Of a DNA stretch of 64,000 nucleotides, positions 8,434-17,616 are shown in pieces (positions within the stretch are counted from its first letter, which is position 1; each line of letters opens with the position of its first letter). Under the pieces are notes generated by a model, which had not been told where the DNA came from, did no database searches, and saw nothing but the letters and a program-made list of their open reading frames with translations. The stretch is from assembly GCF_018531125.1 (NCBI RefSeq), contig NZ_JAHDSY010000005.1, one strand, 5' to 3'. The translations under genes were made by a program, and so were the position numbers. Source of the DNA: Canibacter zhuwentaonis (lineage in GTDB: Bacteria; Actinomycetota; Actinomycetes; Actinomycetales; Microbacteriaceae).

Positions 8434-9405
8434 ATGAGTGAGCACAAAGATTTTTACCCTGAGATTGAGCCGTACGACAGCGGAATGCTCGCTGTCGGTG
8501 ACGGTCAAGAAATCTACTACGAGCAGGTTGGTAACCCGGCAGGCAAGCCCGTTGTTTGTCTGCACGGCGGACCCGGTGGCGTGTGCACAACCGATATGCG
8601 CAGGTTTTTCGATCCGCAAAAATACAGAGTTGTGCTGTTTGACCAGCGCGGCGCTGGGCGCTCACTGCCGCACGCTAGCGAGCCGACTGCCGATATGAGC
8701 GTAAACACAACCTGGCACCTGGTTAGCGATATTGAGAAAATACGCGAGCATCTGGGCATTGCCGCGTGGCAGGTTTTTGGCGGATCGTGGGGATCCACGC
8801 TCGCGCTCGCGTACGCGCAAACCCACCCCGAGCGGGTGACGGAGCTTGTTTTGCGCGGCATTTTCACACTGCGCAAGAGCGAAATTGACTGGTTTTACCA
8901 GGGCGGCGCGGCGCACGTTTTTCCCGAGATTTGGCAGGAGTATCTGGATGCGATCCCTGTGGGCGAGCGCGATGATCTGGTGGCGGCTTACCACCGGCGT
9001 CTAAACGACCCGGATCCTGCTGTGCACACTCCGGCAGGGGTTGCGTGGAGCGTATGGGAGAGTGCGACCGTGCGGCTTTACCCGGACGCGCAAGATATCG
9101 CCGCAACCCGCGCCGATAAAAAATGGTCGGTTGCTTTCGCGCGCATCGAAAATCACTATTTTAAGCACGGCGGCTGGTTCGAAGAGGGGCAGTTGATCGC
9201 CAATGCCCACAAGCTCAGCGAGATTCCCACCGTGATTGTGCAGGGGCGCTACGATATGTGCACCCCGGCGCGCACCGCCTGGGATCTTTACCAGCAGATG
9301 CCGCACGCGGAATTCGTGATCGTGCCGGATGCTGGCCACGCATCGGGTGAGCCGGGTATTAAAAGCGCTCTGATTCGCGCCACCGATAAGTTTGCCGGGC
9401 GTTAG
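8434..9405 (+). CDS. pip: Prolyl aminopeptidase (proline iminopeptidase)
   Basis: Removes N-terminal proline from peptides; an alpha/beta-hydrolase of peptidase family S33. The 323-residue protein has the oxyanion HGGPGG motif (about 44-49), DQRGAGRS, the nucleophile elbow GGSWGS (about 115-120) and the catalytic-His region DAGHASGEPG near 302. It has no signal peptide and is cytoplasmic. No Shine-Dalgarno is visible before the ATG; TACGAT nine to thirteen bases ahead suggests a leaderless message. It stands alone between intergenic regions. Confidence 0.93.
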   Translation: MSEHKDFYPEIEPYDSGMLAVGDGQEIYYEQVGNPAGKPVVCLHGGPGGVCTTDMRRFFDPQKYRVVLFDQRGAGRSLPHASEPTADMSVNTTWHLVSDIEKIREHLGIAAWQVFGGSWGSTLALAYAQTHPERVTELVLRGIFTLRKSEIDWFYQGGAAHVFPEIWQEYLDAIPVGERDDLVAAYHRRLNDPDPAVHTPAGVAWSVWESATVRLYPDAQDIAATRADKKWSVAFARIENHYFKHGGWFEEGQLIANAHKLSEIPTVIVQGRYDMCTPARTAWDLYQQMPHAEFVIVPDAGHASGEPGIKSALIRATDKFAGR

Positions 9406-9675
9406 TTTTTAGCGGATTTGCCCGCGCGAGCTTTGCTCGCCGGGCAGTTTTGCTTGCCGGGCGCGGTGTAGGTGTTGGCGCTCGTGGCGCTGGCACTGCG
9501 GGCTCAAGCGGTGGCGCTGCTGCGGGTGCTGGCGGCTGTGCTTGTGTTGCTGCTGACGGTGGGTGCGGTGCTGCGGGCTGCTGTGCTGGCGTCGTGGCGG
9601 GCTGCGCTAGCGGTGGCAACTGCGTTGGTATCGGCGCTGGAGGCACTCGGGGCGGACACCTGGTGCGGCAATTTG
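9406..9675. other. GCTG-rich low-complexity intergenic region
   Basis: A run of degenerate GCTG/GCGG units. On the minus strand one frame encodes a Pro/Ala-rich stretch continuing past the VIT gene stop in another frame; on the plus strand two frames give Ala/Leu- or Gly-rich artefacts. No start site supports an independent gene. Confidence 0.5.
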
Positions 9676-10398
9676 TTACCCCATTTCGGAGATGCCAAAA
9701 AGATTGCCAATAAAATATGTTGCGCCAACGGCAATACCGCCTAAAACCAGCTGCCTGAGCGCGCCACGAATAAAGTTTTTGCGGGTGAAATACGCGGCAA
9801 CACCGCCGGTGAGCAGCAGCCCTGCAGCGCCAAAACTGAGCGCCCAAAAGAGCGTTTTAAGCCCGATTATATAAGGAATCAGTGGAATTATTGCGCCCGT
9901 AGAGAAGGCAGCTATTGAGGAGAAAGCCGCTGTCCACGGCGACGGGTGCTTATCCACAGACAATCCCATTTCTGTGGAGAGGTGGATTTTCAGTGCCGCA
10001 CTGGGGTTCTGGTGTACTTCATATGCGGCCTGCGCCGCGGTTGCCGGGGTCATACCCAGATTTGTGAACTCGCGGGCGAGCTCGAGCTGCTCGCCGCGGG
10101 GATTGCGCGCGAGGGCGGCGGTTTCCACAGCGATTTCGGAGTCGAGCTGCTCGTTAGCCGACTTTACAGAGGTGTACTCGCCGAGCGCCATAGAAAGCGC
10201 CCCTGCGCACAGCCCAGAAACGCCGGTGGCAAGAATTATTGCGGGGTTTGCTCCTGCCGCAGCAATGCCGGTGATCAGCCCGATGTTAGAAACTAGTCCG
10301 TCCATCGCCCCAAAAACTGCCGCGCGTAGCCAGCCTGAATTAACGTTGGCGTGCACGTGGTCGTATTTGTGGGGGCTTGAGGGGTCAATTGCTATCAT
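9676..10398 (-). CDS. VIT1/CCC1 family iron/manganese transporter
   Basis: A 240-residue protein of the VIT1/CCC1 family, which moves Fe2+ or Mn2+ across membranes. The N-terminus has the signature GWLRAAVFGAMDGLVSNIGLITGIA, TM2 contains SGLCAGALSMALGEYTSVKS, and the central cytoplasmic part has the acidic metal-binding helices (LELAREFTNLGM, YEVHQNP). Three further helices follow; total length is normal. It ends GNLFGISEMG. No clear ribosome-binding site precedes the ATG. Direction of transport cannot be told from sequence; detoxifying efflux is common in bacteria. Confidence 0.88.
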   Translation of the reverse strand: MIAIDPSSPHKYDHVHANVNSGWLRAAVFGAMDGLVSNIGLITGIAAAGANPAIILATGVSGLCAGALSMALGEYTSVKSANEQLDSEIAVETAALARNPRGEQLELAREFTNLGMTPATAAQAAYEVHQNPSAALKIHLSTEMGLSVDKHPSPWTAAFSSIAAFSTGAIIPLIPYIIGLKTLFWALSFGAAGLLLTGGVAAYFTRKNFIRGALRQLVLGGIAVGATYFIGNLFGISEMG

Positions 10399-10818
10399 CT
10401 GTGTTTTCTGCGACGCTGCGACTCGTCGGCTGTTTCTTGTTTATCGCAGCACTTATAAATTATAGCTCTGCGGCGCGCGCGGCGGTGTGGATCGGCTAAC
10501 AGCGAGGTGTGCTGAATAACGCGGGGGCGGCGGATCAAAGAGCAGCGAGGTGTGCTGGATCGCGCGGTGCGTATTCAGCACGTGCCGCTAGGTGGACTTA
10601 GCTCCTGCAGCGGCGGCGGCAGTGCACAGCGCCCTGCGCTGCGCCCTGTACAGTACCCCGCGCCCTGCGCGGCGCACCGTTTCAAAATGCGGGCGCAACA
10701 CACCGCAGCAGCTGATCCGCCCCTAAATTGTGAACAAAATGTGACGAAACTTAAAATATTGGATACACTGATTAATTGAATACGGTTAAACACTTAGGAG
10801 CTGAATAAGGAGGTTTTG
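10399..10818. other. Intergenic region with short direct and inverted repeats
   Basis: No gene seen. AGCGAGGTGTGCTG occurs at 10501-10514 and 10544-10557. GTGCTGAATA (10509-10518) has an exact inverted copy at 10572-10581, and GCGCCCTGCGC-like units recur near 10627-10670. These could be sites for the regulator of the downstream sugar-acid operon. Confidence 0.4.
10728..10757 (+). promoter_or_regulatory. Candidate promoter of the sugar-acid operon
   Basis: TTGTGA (10728-10733), an 18-base spacer and TAAAAT (10752-10757) precede the kinase start by about 60 bases, in an AT-rich block unlike the GC-rich sequence before it. Confidence 0.4.
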
Positions 10819-12396
10819 TTGGGCTATAAGCTCCAAGAAATACTCGCGAACTCGTCAGAGGCGTGCAATATTTCAGCGGATGCGGTGCTCCGGGCAAACA
10901 GAGCACACGCCGCGCCGGTGCTGGTGGTGCTTGATGACGACCCCACCGGCACGCAGTCTATTGCTAATCTGCCAGTGCTCACATCGTGGAGTGTCGCAGA
11001 TTTTGAGTGGGCATTTCAGCTGGGAGCGCCCGCCGTTTACGTGCTCACTAATTCGCGTTCGCTCGCGCCAGCTGAGGCGGCGCAGATAAACCGCGAGGTT
11101 GTGCGTGCTGCGTACAGCGCTGCGGGCAGTACGAAAATAAGCTTTGTGTCGCGCGGCGATTCTACGCTGCGCGGGCATTTTCCGCTTGAGCCAGAGACGC
11201 TCGCGGGCGCTGTGCGAGAGCATACCGGAACAGAAATTGACGCAACTGTGATCGTGCCAGCTTTCCCAGATGCTGGTAGAATAACGGTTAATAGCGTGCA
11301 CTATGCCGCCAACAAGGCGGGCGAGTTCGTGCCCGTTGGTGAGACCGACTATGCACAAGACGCGACTTTCGGATACGAAAACAGCGATCTTGCCGCCTGG
11401 GTTGCCGAGAAAACTCGGGGTAAAGTTGCCGCAGCGGATGTTATCCGCATTCAGCTCAACGAGCTGCGGCACGCCGGCGGCGCGGCGGTGCTCGAGCTGT
11501 TGCGCGGTGCCCAGCGCGGCGCGGTTATTGTTGCCGACTGCGTCACCGAGAGCGATTTAAGAAGTCTCGCGCTGGCGCTCAACACGGCAGAAAAAGAGGG
11601 TAAGAACTTTATTTACCGGGTCGGGCCGCCATTTGTGCGGGCGCGTTTGGGGATGGATTCACCCCCGCCCTGTGATGCCGCGCAACTGCGGGCAATTTTT
11701 GACGCGCAGTCGCAAGCACTGCCGCACGGGTTAATCGTTGTTGGTTCGCACGTTGAGCTTACGAGCAGGCAGCTTGCGCACCTGCAAAACTCGTGCGATT
11801 TGGCGCGGTTTGAGCTAGATGTGCGCCGGGCGCTGGGCGTGGGCAGGGATGAGTATCTCGTACAGTTGGCGACGAGCGTGTCTGACGCGCTGCGGCATGG
11901 GGAAGCTGTTATCGCAACGAGTCGCGAGCTTGTGCGCGGAACAGATGGGCAGAGTAGCCTTGAGATTGCGCGCAGGGTATCCGCCGCCATGGTCGAGGTT
12001 GTGAACAAGATTGTGCACCGGAATCCGCCGAAATTTGTGATCGCTAAGGGCGGTATTACCTCGTCTGACACCGCTTCGCTGGGGCTTGAGATCAGGCGCG
12101 CGCAGGTTATAGGGCCGATGCTGCCGGGGCTTGTTTCGCTCTGGGTTAGTGCGAGTGGAGTTGCCGCGAACGTACCGTATATCGTATTCGCGGGCAATGT
12201 TGGCGACGAAAGCTCGCTCAGCGAGGTTGTTGCTAAGTTGCAGGATGCTGCGGGCGGCGCGGTGGCGGATGCGGCGGGCACTGCGTCAGCGGCAGCGGTT
12301 GCAACTGCCGCGACCGCAATTGGCACGGTTGCATCCGCAACAAATCCCGCTGGCGCAGCATATCCCGTGGCAGATTCAACAGGTTCAGCAAGTTAG
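10819..12396 (+). CDS. Four-carbon acid sugar kinase (DUF1537)
   Basis: Members phosphorylate threonate or erythronate, or their keto forms, at O4. VVLDDDPTGTQS (about 37-48) and SRGDSTLRGHFPLE (about 110-123) are the N-terminal domain signatures, and FVIAKGGITSSDTA (about 406-419) belongs to the nucleotide-binding C-terminal domain. TTG 10819 is preferred over TTG 10816 because AAGGAGG lies five bases ahead of it. The last 50 residues are an Ala/Thr/Val-rich tail absent from typical members. It heads a three-gene operon with a dehydrogenase and a GntP permease, which supports a catabolic role. Confidence 0.88.
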   Translation: MGYKLQEILANSSEACNISADAVLRANRAHAAPVLVVLDDDPTGTQSIANLPVLTSWSVADFEWAFQLGAPAVYVLTNSRSLAPAEAAQINREVVRAAYSAAGSTKISFVSRGDSTLRGHFPLEPETLAGAVREHTGTEIDATVIVPAFPDAGRITVNSVHYAANKAGEFVPVGETDYAQDATFGYENSDLAAWVAEKTRGKVAAADVIRIQLNELRHAGGAAVLELLRGAQRGAVIVADCVTESDLRSLALALNTAEKEGKNFIYRVGPPFVRARLGMDSPPPCDAAQLRAIFDAQSQALPHGLIVVGSHVELTSRQLAHLQNSCDLARFELDVRRALGVGRDEYLVQLATSVSDALRHGEAVIATSRELVRGTDGQSSLEIARRVSAAMVEVVNKIVHRNPPKFVIAKGGITSSDTASLGLEIRRAQVIGPMLPGLVSLWVSASGVAANVPYIVFAGNVGDESSLSEVVAKLQDAAGGAVADAAGTASAAAVATAATAIGTVASATNPAGAAYPVADSTGSAS

Positions 12397-12410
12397 AAAA
12401 GGAGACAAAT

Positions 12411-13292
12411 ATGATTACTGCAGTTATTGGGCTCGGCGCTATGGGGCTGCCGATGGCGTCCAATCTCGCCAAAACCTTTGAGGTGCGCGGCTACGACATA
12501 GCGCCCGAGCGGGTGCGGCTTGCTATTGAAAATGGGATTGTTGCCGCAGAATCGGCAGCCGCGGCGGCCAGCGGCGCTGACACGGTGCTGCTCGCGGTGC
12601 GCAACCAGGCGCAGCTCGAGCAGGTGTTAACCGGAGCAGATCCGATCCTGCCGCAAATGGAGTCGGGCGCAACACTGATTCTAATTTCAACGGTCGGTGA
12701 CGAAGCCATCGCCTGGGCCGATCCGCTGCTCGCCGAAAAGGGTGTGCACCTTGTTGATGCGCCGGTTTCTGGCGGTCCGGTGCGGGCTGGTAACGGAGAT
12801 TTACTGACGGTTGTGGGAGCGAGCGATGCCGCGTGGGAGCGGGCGTATCCGGTGCTCGACGCGATGAGCAGTACCCTGGTGCGCGTTGGTGACACACCAG
12901 GCAAGGGGCAGGCGATGAAAACGGTAAACCAGCTGCTCTGTGGTGTGCACATCGCGGCCGCGGGTGAAGCGCTCGCGCTCGCCAATAAGCTCGGGCTCGA
13001 TCAGGAGCAGGCACTGCAGGCGCTAATGGCCGGCGCGGCTTCGTCCTTTATGCTGGGCGATCGGGGTGAGCGGATGCTGCACGCCTACGATGAAACAGCT
13101 CCCGAGGTGAAATCGCGGCTCGATATTTTCGTGAAGGACATGGGAATAGTGCTTTCCGCCGCGCAGCGAGCACAGCTCGCAACCCCGCTGGCGGCAGCCG
13201 CGGCACAGTCTTACTTACTGGGTGAAGCGCAGGGGCTTGGCGCGCAGGATGACTCGGCTGTTATCCGCGTGGTTGCCCCGCGCAAAAACTAA
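12411..13292 (+). CDS. NAD(P)-dependent beta-hydroxyacid dehydrogenase (threonate dehydrogenase-like)
   Basis: A 293-residue member of the 3-hydroxyisobutyrate dehydrogenase family. GLGAMGLPM (7-15) binds the dinucleotide, DAPVSGGPVRAGNGDL (about 115-130) is the substrate-binding signature and GKGQAMKTVNQ (about 164-174) carries the catalytic Lys. In sugar-acid operons such enzymes oxidise the 2- or 3-hydroxyl of threonate or erythronate before the DUF1537 kinase acts. AAAGGAG precedes the ATG, 14 bases after the kinase stop. The precise substrate is inferred from context. Confidence 0.87.
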   Translation: MITAVIGLGAMGLPMASNLAKTFEVRGYDIAPERVRLAIENGIVAAESAAAAASGADTVLLAVRNQAQLEQVLTGADPILPQMESGATLILISTVGDEAIAWADPLLAEKGVHLVDAPVSGGPVRAGNGDLLTVVGASDAAWERAYPVLDAMSSTLVRVGDTPGKGQAMKTVNQLLCGVHIAAAGEALALANKLGLDQEQALQALMAGAASSFMLGDRGERMLHAYDETAPEVKSRLDIFVKDMGIVLSAAQRAQLATPLAAAAAQSYLLGEAQGLGAQDDSAVIRVVAPRKN

Positions 13293-13312
13293 ACTACTAC
13301 AAAAAGGAGAAG

Positions 13313-14707
13313 ATGATGCCCGTTGAGGTGTTATTAGGAATTGCTATCGGTGCCGTTGCGCTGCTGTTGCTGCTTGTTATTAAGCTAAAAGTTCCGGCGT
13401 ATTTGGCGCTGTTAATCGTTGCGCTCGGCACGGCTCTTGTGACACCGATTCCGCTCGCAGAAACGGTGCCAACGCTGATTGAGGGCATGGGTAAAACCCT
13501 CGGCTCGGTGATGATTATTGTGGGCTTGGGAGCGATGCTCGGTCGTGCAATTGAGGTTGCGCGTGGCGCAGAATCGCTGGCAACATTTTTCACCGGCAAA
13601 TTCGGTGTTAAAAGGGTTGTTAGCGCGGTTACCGTAGCGGCTTTTGTGCTGGGAATACCCGTATTTTTTGACGTTGGGTTTTTGATTTTTGCGCCGATTA
13701 TTTTCGGATTCGCGCTGGTTGCAAAAATTAATCCGCTAAAAATCGGGCTGCCAGTTGCCTCGGTGCTGATTATTGTGCACGTTGCGCTACCACCGCACCC
13801 GGGACCCGTTGCGGCCGCTGAAATTTTGGGAGTTGACTCAGGGTTCATGCTCATAGTGGCGCTGCCTCTGTGCGCGGTAACCTGTGTGCTCGGGTATTTG
13901 GCCGTGCGTAAATTCAAGCTCGAGGGCATCGAGATGCTTGATTCGCCAGCCGCGCGGGCCGTTAAGGCAAATGGCGCGCAGCCTAAAATCGGTTCAGGCG
14001 CTGTTGTGGGAGTGGATCCTAAAGCCCCTTCAGCAGGGCTTGTTTCTGTTTTGATTCTGCTGCCTATTGCTTTGATTATGGCAGGTACGGTGGGCACAAT
14101 GCTTATTGCAAAAGAATCTATTGCGAACACGGTTTCGGGAATTATCGGTTCTTCCTCCGTGGCGCTGCTAATCGCGGTTATTTTTGCCTATATTGTGCTA
14201 TCACGGCAGCAGGGGTGGAACGCGCAAAAACGTTCTGAAATATTTGAGGGCGCTTTGCCGTTGGTTGCAATTATCGTGTTTGTAACCGGCGCGGGCGGTG
14301 TTTTTGCGAACGTGCTCGTTAAATCGGGAATTGGCAGTGCGCTGTCGAACGCGCTAATTGCGAGCAATATGCCGGTTATTCTTGCGGCGTTTGTAATTGC
14401 CGCAGCGCTGCGAATTTCGCAGGGATCGGCAACCGTGGCGATTCTAACAACCGCCGGGCTGATTACCGCACCGGTTGCGGCCGCCGGGTACACACCTCTG
14501 CAGGCCTGCCTGGTTACGATTGCGATGTGCTTTGGCGCGGCTGGCTTCTCGCACGTTAATGACTCAGGATACTGGATCGTAACCCGTTATCTGGGGCTTT
14601 CGGTGAAAGACGGTTTGCGCACCTGGACGCTCTACTCGACTATTTTCGGAGTTATTGGGTTCCTGTTAACCTGGGCAACGTTCGGAATTGTTACAGCAAC
14701 CATGTAG
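13313..14707 (+). CDS. GntP-family sugar-acid:H+ symporter
   Basis: A 464-residue polytopic membrane protein with 12 or more hydrophobic segments and GntP landmarks: GIPVFFDVGFLIFAPI near 120-135, ALPPHPGPVAAAEILGVD near 160-177 and GAAGFSHVNDSGYW near 405-418. It imports gluconate-like acids; with its neighbours the likely cargo is threonate or erythronate. Two adjacent ATGs (13313, 13316) share AAAGGAG; the second gives better spacing. It ends the operon ten bases before a strong terminator. Confidence 0.9.
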   Translation: MMPVEVLLGIAIGAVALLLLLVIKLKVPAYLALLIVALGTALVTPIPLAETVPTLIEGMGKTLGSVMIIVGLGAMLGRAIEVARGAESLATFFTGKFGVKRVVSAVTVAAFVLGIPVFFDVGFLIFAPIIFGFALVAKINPLKIGLPVASVLIIVHVALPPHPGPVAAAEILGVDSGFMLIVALPLCAVTCVLGYLAVRKFKLEGIEMLDSPAARAVKANGAQPKIGSGAVVGVDPKAPSAGLVSVLILLPIALIMAGTVGTMLIAKESIANTVSGIIGSSSVALLIAVIFAYIVLSRQQGWNAQKRSEIFEGALPLVAIIVFVTGAGGVFANVLVKSGIGSALSNALIASNMPVILAAFVIAAALRISQGSATVAILTTAGLITAPVAAAGYTPLQACLVTIAMCFGAAGFSHVNDSGYWIVTRYLGLSVKDGLRTWTLYSTIFGVIGFLLTWATFGIVTATM

Positions 14708-14717
14708 CACGGCAATA

Positions 14718-14755
14718 AAAAGTGGTCGGAGAAATTCTCCGACCACTTTTGTTTT
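14718..14755 (+). terminator. Strong intrinsic terminator of the sugar-acid operon
   Basis: AAAAGTGGTCGGAGAA pairs with TTCTCCGACCACTTTT, followed by GTTTTC. The A-run before and T-run after make it work in both directions. Confidence 0.9.
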
Positions 14756-14823
14756 CTTGTTGTATATAGAGCCGGTAATATACATAGTTAATAAGTATCA
14801 TCAAACAGGAGTAACATTAAACC

Positions 14824-16296
14824 GTGAAGAATATCCTTGACGTAGCTCTTATTGGCGGCGGTATTATGAGCGCGACTCTCGGCACTATGTTGCAAGAGTT
14901 TGAACCCGAATGGAAGATCGGGGTTATCGAATCTCAGACCGACCCTGCAACAGAAAGCAGTAATGCCTGGAATAACGCTGGCACAGGGCACGCGGCTCTG
15001 TGCGAGCTGAACTATATGCCAGAGGGACCGGCGGGCAGGCTCTCGGCTGAAAAAGCGATCAGCATCAACGAGCAGTTTCAAATGTCGCGCCAGTGGTGGT
15101 CAAAAAAAGTTGCTGACGGGGTGCTCACCAACCCCGAAACCTTTATTAATACGATGCCGCACATAACCTTTGTTAACACCCCGGAAAATATTTCCTATCT
15201 TAAACGCCGCTATGAAATACTGAAATCTGAGCCGCTCTTTGCCGATATGGAATACAGCGAAGATCCGTTAGAAATTGCGGATTGGGCGCCGCTGCTAATA
15301 GATCGGCGCGATAAATCACAGCGCGTTGCCGCCACCAGATCAGCGGCGGGCACTGACGTTAATTTTGGCGAAATAACCCGGCAGCTGCTCGCGAAAATGA
15401 TCGCAAACGGCGCTGTTGCGCGCTATAACACCTTCGTTACAAAAATTGAGCGGCTAGGTGGCGTGTGGCAGTTGACGCTCAAAAACAAGCAGGGCACGTG
15501 CCGTGAAACAGTGCGCGCAAAGTTTGTTTTTGTGGGCGCGGGAGGCGGCGCGCTGGAGCTGCTGCAGAGCGCGAGAATCCCCGAGATTAAAGGCTATGGC
15601 GGGTTTCCCATAAGCGGTAAATTTTTGCGCTGCACCAATCCCGAGGTTGTGAAACACCACCACGCCAAGGTTTACGGCAAAGCCAAGGTTGGTGCGCCGC
15701 CGATGTCGGTGCCGCACCTCGACACGCGCATTATCAACGGCAAACAGGAGCTGTTGTTTGGTCCGTACGCCGGGTTTAGCACTAATTTTTTGAAATACGG
15801 CTCACCGCTGGCGCTGTTCAAATCGATCCGACCGCACAATATCGGCACGCTGCTCAAGGTGGGTCTCACGCAGTGGCATCTCGAGAAGTACCTGCTTTCT
15901 GAGTTGCTGGCGGATCGCGACAAGCAGATTGCAACCCTGCGCGACTATTTTCCCGCGGCGGATGCCGACGACTGGGAAATGATCACCGCGGGGCAGCGCG
16001 TGCAAATTATGAAAAAAGACCCTGAAAAAGGCGCTGTTTTACAGTTTGGCACGGAGATTATTGTGAGCGAAGACCGCAGCATCGCCGGGCTTTTGGGTGC
16101 GTCACCCGGTGCTTCGGTGGCGGTTTACGCGATGCTCAACGTTTTGAAGCAGTGTTTCCCCGAGAGCTTCGGTAAAAAATGGAGCAGGGCGATTAATGAT
16201 GCTGTGCCGTCTTACAAGCTCGGTTTAAACTACAGCGCGCCGGTTACGGCCGAGGCAATGCGCACCACGGCTGAGGCTCTGGGGCTTGAGTCTTAG
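14824..16296 (+). CDS. mqo: Malate:quinone oxidoreductase
   Basis: FAD-dependent, membrane-associated enzyme that oxidises malate to oxaloacetate and passes electrons to quinones. The 490-residue protein has the N-terminal FAD motif ALIGGGIMSATLG (8-20), the family block SSNAWNNAGTGHAALCELNY, GFPISGKFL in the middle and LGASPGASVAVYAML near the end. It starts at GTG 14824, with AGGAG about 12 bases ahead. Mqo replaces or supplements malate dehydrogenase in many actinobacteria. The transglycosylase-like gene starts three bases after its stop. Confidence 0.95.
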   Translation: MKNILDVALIGGGIMSATLGTMLQEFEPEWKIGVIESQTDPATESSNAWNNAGTGHAALCELNYMPEGPAGRLSAEKAISINEQFQMSRQWWSKKVADGVLTNPETFINTMPHITFVNTPENISYLKRRYEILKSEPLFADMEYSEDPLEIADWAPLLIDRRDKSQRVAATRSAAGTDVNFGEITRQLLAKMIANGAVARYNTFVTKIERLGGVWQLTLKNKQGTCRETVRAKFVFVGAGGGALELLQSARIPEIKGYGGFPISGKFLRCTNPEVVKHHHAKVYGKAKVGAPPMSVPHLDTRIINGKQELLFGPYAGFSTNFLKYGSPLALFKSIRPHNIGTLLKVGLTQWHLEKYLLSELLADRDKQIATLRDYFPAADADDWEMITAGQRVQIMKKDPEKGAVLQFGTEIIVSEDRSIAGLLGASPGASVAVYAMLNVLKQCFPESFGKKWSRAINDAVPSYKLGLNYSAPVTAEAMRTTAEALGLES

Positions 16297-16299
16297 CGG

Positions 16300-17226
16300 A
16301 TGACTGTTTTGCGCAATGATAAAAACCGTGACGGGGTCGGGCTTGAAACCTCTGAGATAGAGACGCACCTCGGGGTGCAGTTTAAAACCGAGCCGATATC
16401 GACCGGGTTTAATTTTGAGCGTCCGCCTAAAGATTCGATTATCACCCCGGCGGTGCGTAGCTTGATTACGGTTTGCGTTGTGGGGCTTGCGCTGCTTGTA
16501 ATAGTCGTGGGTGTTATAACCCTCGTTAATATTGCGCAGTTGCGGGCGGAAAAAGCCGCGCAAGAAGAGGAGGCAAAGGCCTCTGAAGAGGTTAAAATAT
16601 CGCCCGAGCCGGTGGGGCCGGCAGAGTCCTTACCCAAATCTGAGCTCGCTGCGGCGGATGTTAAAAAAGCCGATGTTGATTGGGTGCGCGCAACTGCCGC
16701 ATCCGCTAATATTTCGGTGACAGCGCTTGAAGCTTACGCATCTGCCGCGCTCACGCTCGAGCACGAGAAGCCAAACTGCGGCATCGGGTGGAACACGCTT
16801 GCGGCGATCGGGCAGGTTGAGACCGCGCACGGCACAATTGACGGCGCGCAGCTTGACAGCACGGGGCGGGCGTATCCGCGTATTATTGGCGTGGCGCTTG
16901 ATGGCAGCCGTTTTACTGCAACGCCCGACACTGACGCGGGGCGCTACGACAACGACCGGGTGTGGGATCGCGCGGTAGGGCCGATGCAGTTTACGCCTGA
17001 AACCTGGGAAAAATACAAGCGAGACGGTAACGGCGACGGCAAAATCGACATTGACAATATTTATGACCAGTCGCTGGCTGCGGCGACTCTGCTGTGCACA
17101 ATCGGGGGTGATTTGCGTGACGGCAGTAATTGGATTCGCGCGATCGCCGCGTATAATCCGAGCGTTGCGTACAATAATAATGTTGCGGAGGTGGCGGATC
17201 GCTACGCGGCTATTGCTGCGGGCTGA
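16300..17226 (+). CDS. Membrane-anchored lytic transglycosylase-like protein
   Basis: A 308-residue protein: a polar N-terminus with SEIETHLGVQFKTEP, one transmembrane helix (about 50-75), an acidic linker rich in Glu/Ala, then an SLT-type domain. NTLAAIGQVETAHG (about 165-178) holds the expected catalytic Glu, and RAVGPMQFTPETW (about 224-236) plus an AIAAYNPS motif are typical of transglycosylases that cleave peptidoglycan glycan strands. Its first half is duplicated as a broken copy at 37572-38003 on the other strand. Confidence 0.85.
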   Translation: MTVLRNDKNRDGVGLETSEIETHLGVQFKTEPISTGFNFERPPKDSIITPAVRSLITVCVVGLALLVIVVGVITLVNIAQLRAEKAAQEEEAKASEEVKISPEPVGPAESLPKSELAAADVKKADVDWVRATAASANISVTALEAYASAALTLEHEKPNCGIGWNTLAAIGQVETAHGTIDGAQLDSTGRAYPRIIGVALDGSRFTATPDTDAGRYDNDRVWDRAVGPMQFTPETWEKYKRDGNGDGKIDIDNIYDQSLAAATLLCTIGGDLRDGSNWIRAIAAYNPSVAYNNNVAEVADRYAAIAAG

Positions 17227-17343
17227 TATGACCGATTGTGGCTGGCTAGCGGTGGCAGCGGGCTGACGCGATCGACTGCGGCGGGCTAGTGGTAGTTGCG
17301 GGCTGACGGAAGTGCCGGCGTAAGTTATTTTGCGCTTAGACTT
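17227..17343. repeat. Degenerate tandem repeat after the transglycosylase gene
   Basis: GGGCTGA recurs at about 42-base intervals (near 17220, 17260 and 17300), each time within similar GCGGGCTAGYGGT-like sequence. The first unit is the end of the gene, so the tail of the gene appears tandemly copied and decayed. Confidence 0.4.
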
Positions 17344-17616
17344 TTATTCCGCGCCGCGAGTTTGCCGGCGACGCCCGAGGTTAAAAGCGGTCGCTGCCGC
17401 GTGCGCTGCGGTGGCTGCGACAAGCAGATACCACCAGGTGATATGCACCGAGGCATACCAAGGGGTTAATATTCCAATAACCGCATTAACTGCAAGCGTT
17501 ACCGCCAGGTTAAAAAGCTGTGTTGCGGCGCTTTTTGTTGAGCGGCACGATTTCCACGCAGACCATGCGGTGAGCGCGATGAATATAACAACCAGTAGTA
17601 GCGATAAATTAGGCAT
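17344..17616 (-). CDS. Small hypothetical membrane protein
   Basis: A 90-residue protein with about three hydrophobic helices (5-20, 32-52, 60-80) and a basic tail (GRRRQTRG). Its ATG overlaps the stop of the serine hydrolase gene by one base (TAATG), so the two are translationally coupled; GGAGC lies just ahead. I do not recognise the family. Coupling suggests a helper of the hydrolase or a passenger. Confidence 0.6.
   Translation of the reverse strand: MPNLSLLLVVIFIALTAWSAWKSCRSTKSAATQLFNLAVTLAVNAVIGILTPWYASVHITWWYLLVAATAAHAAATAFNLGRRRQTRGAE

Noticed and set aside
9450..9744. Gly-rich and Ala/Leu-rich open frames on the + strand
   Set aside because: Products of GCTG-type simple repeats; no start signal, no family features, overlap with the VIT gene end.
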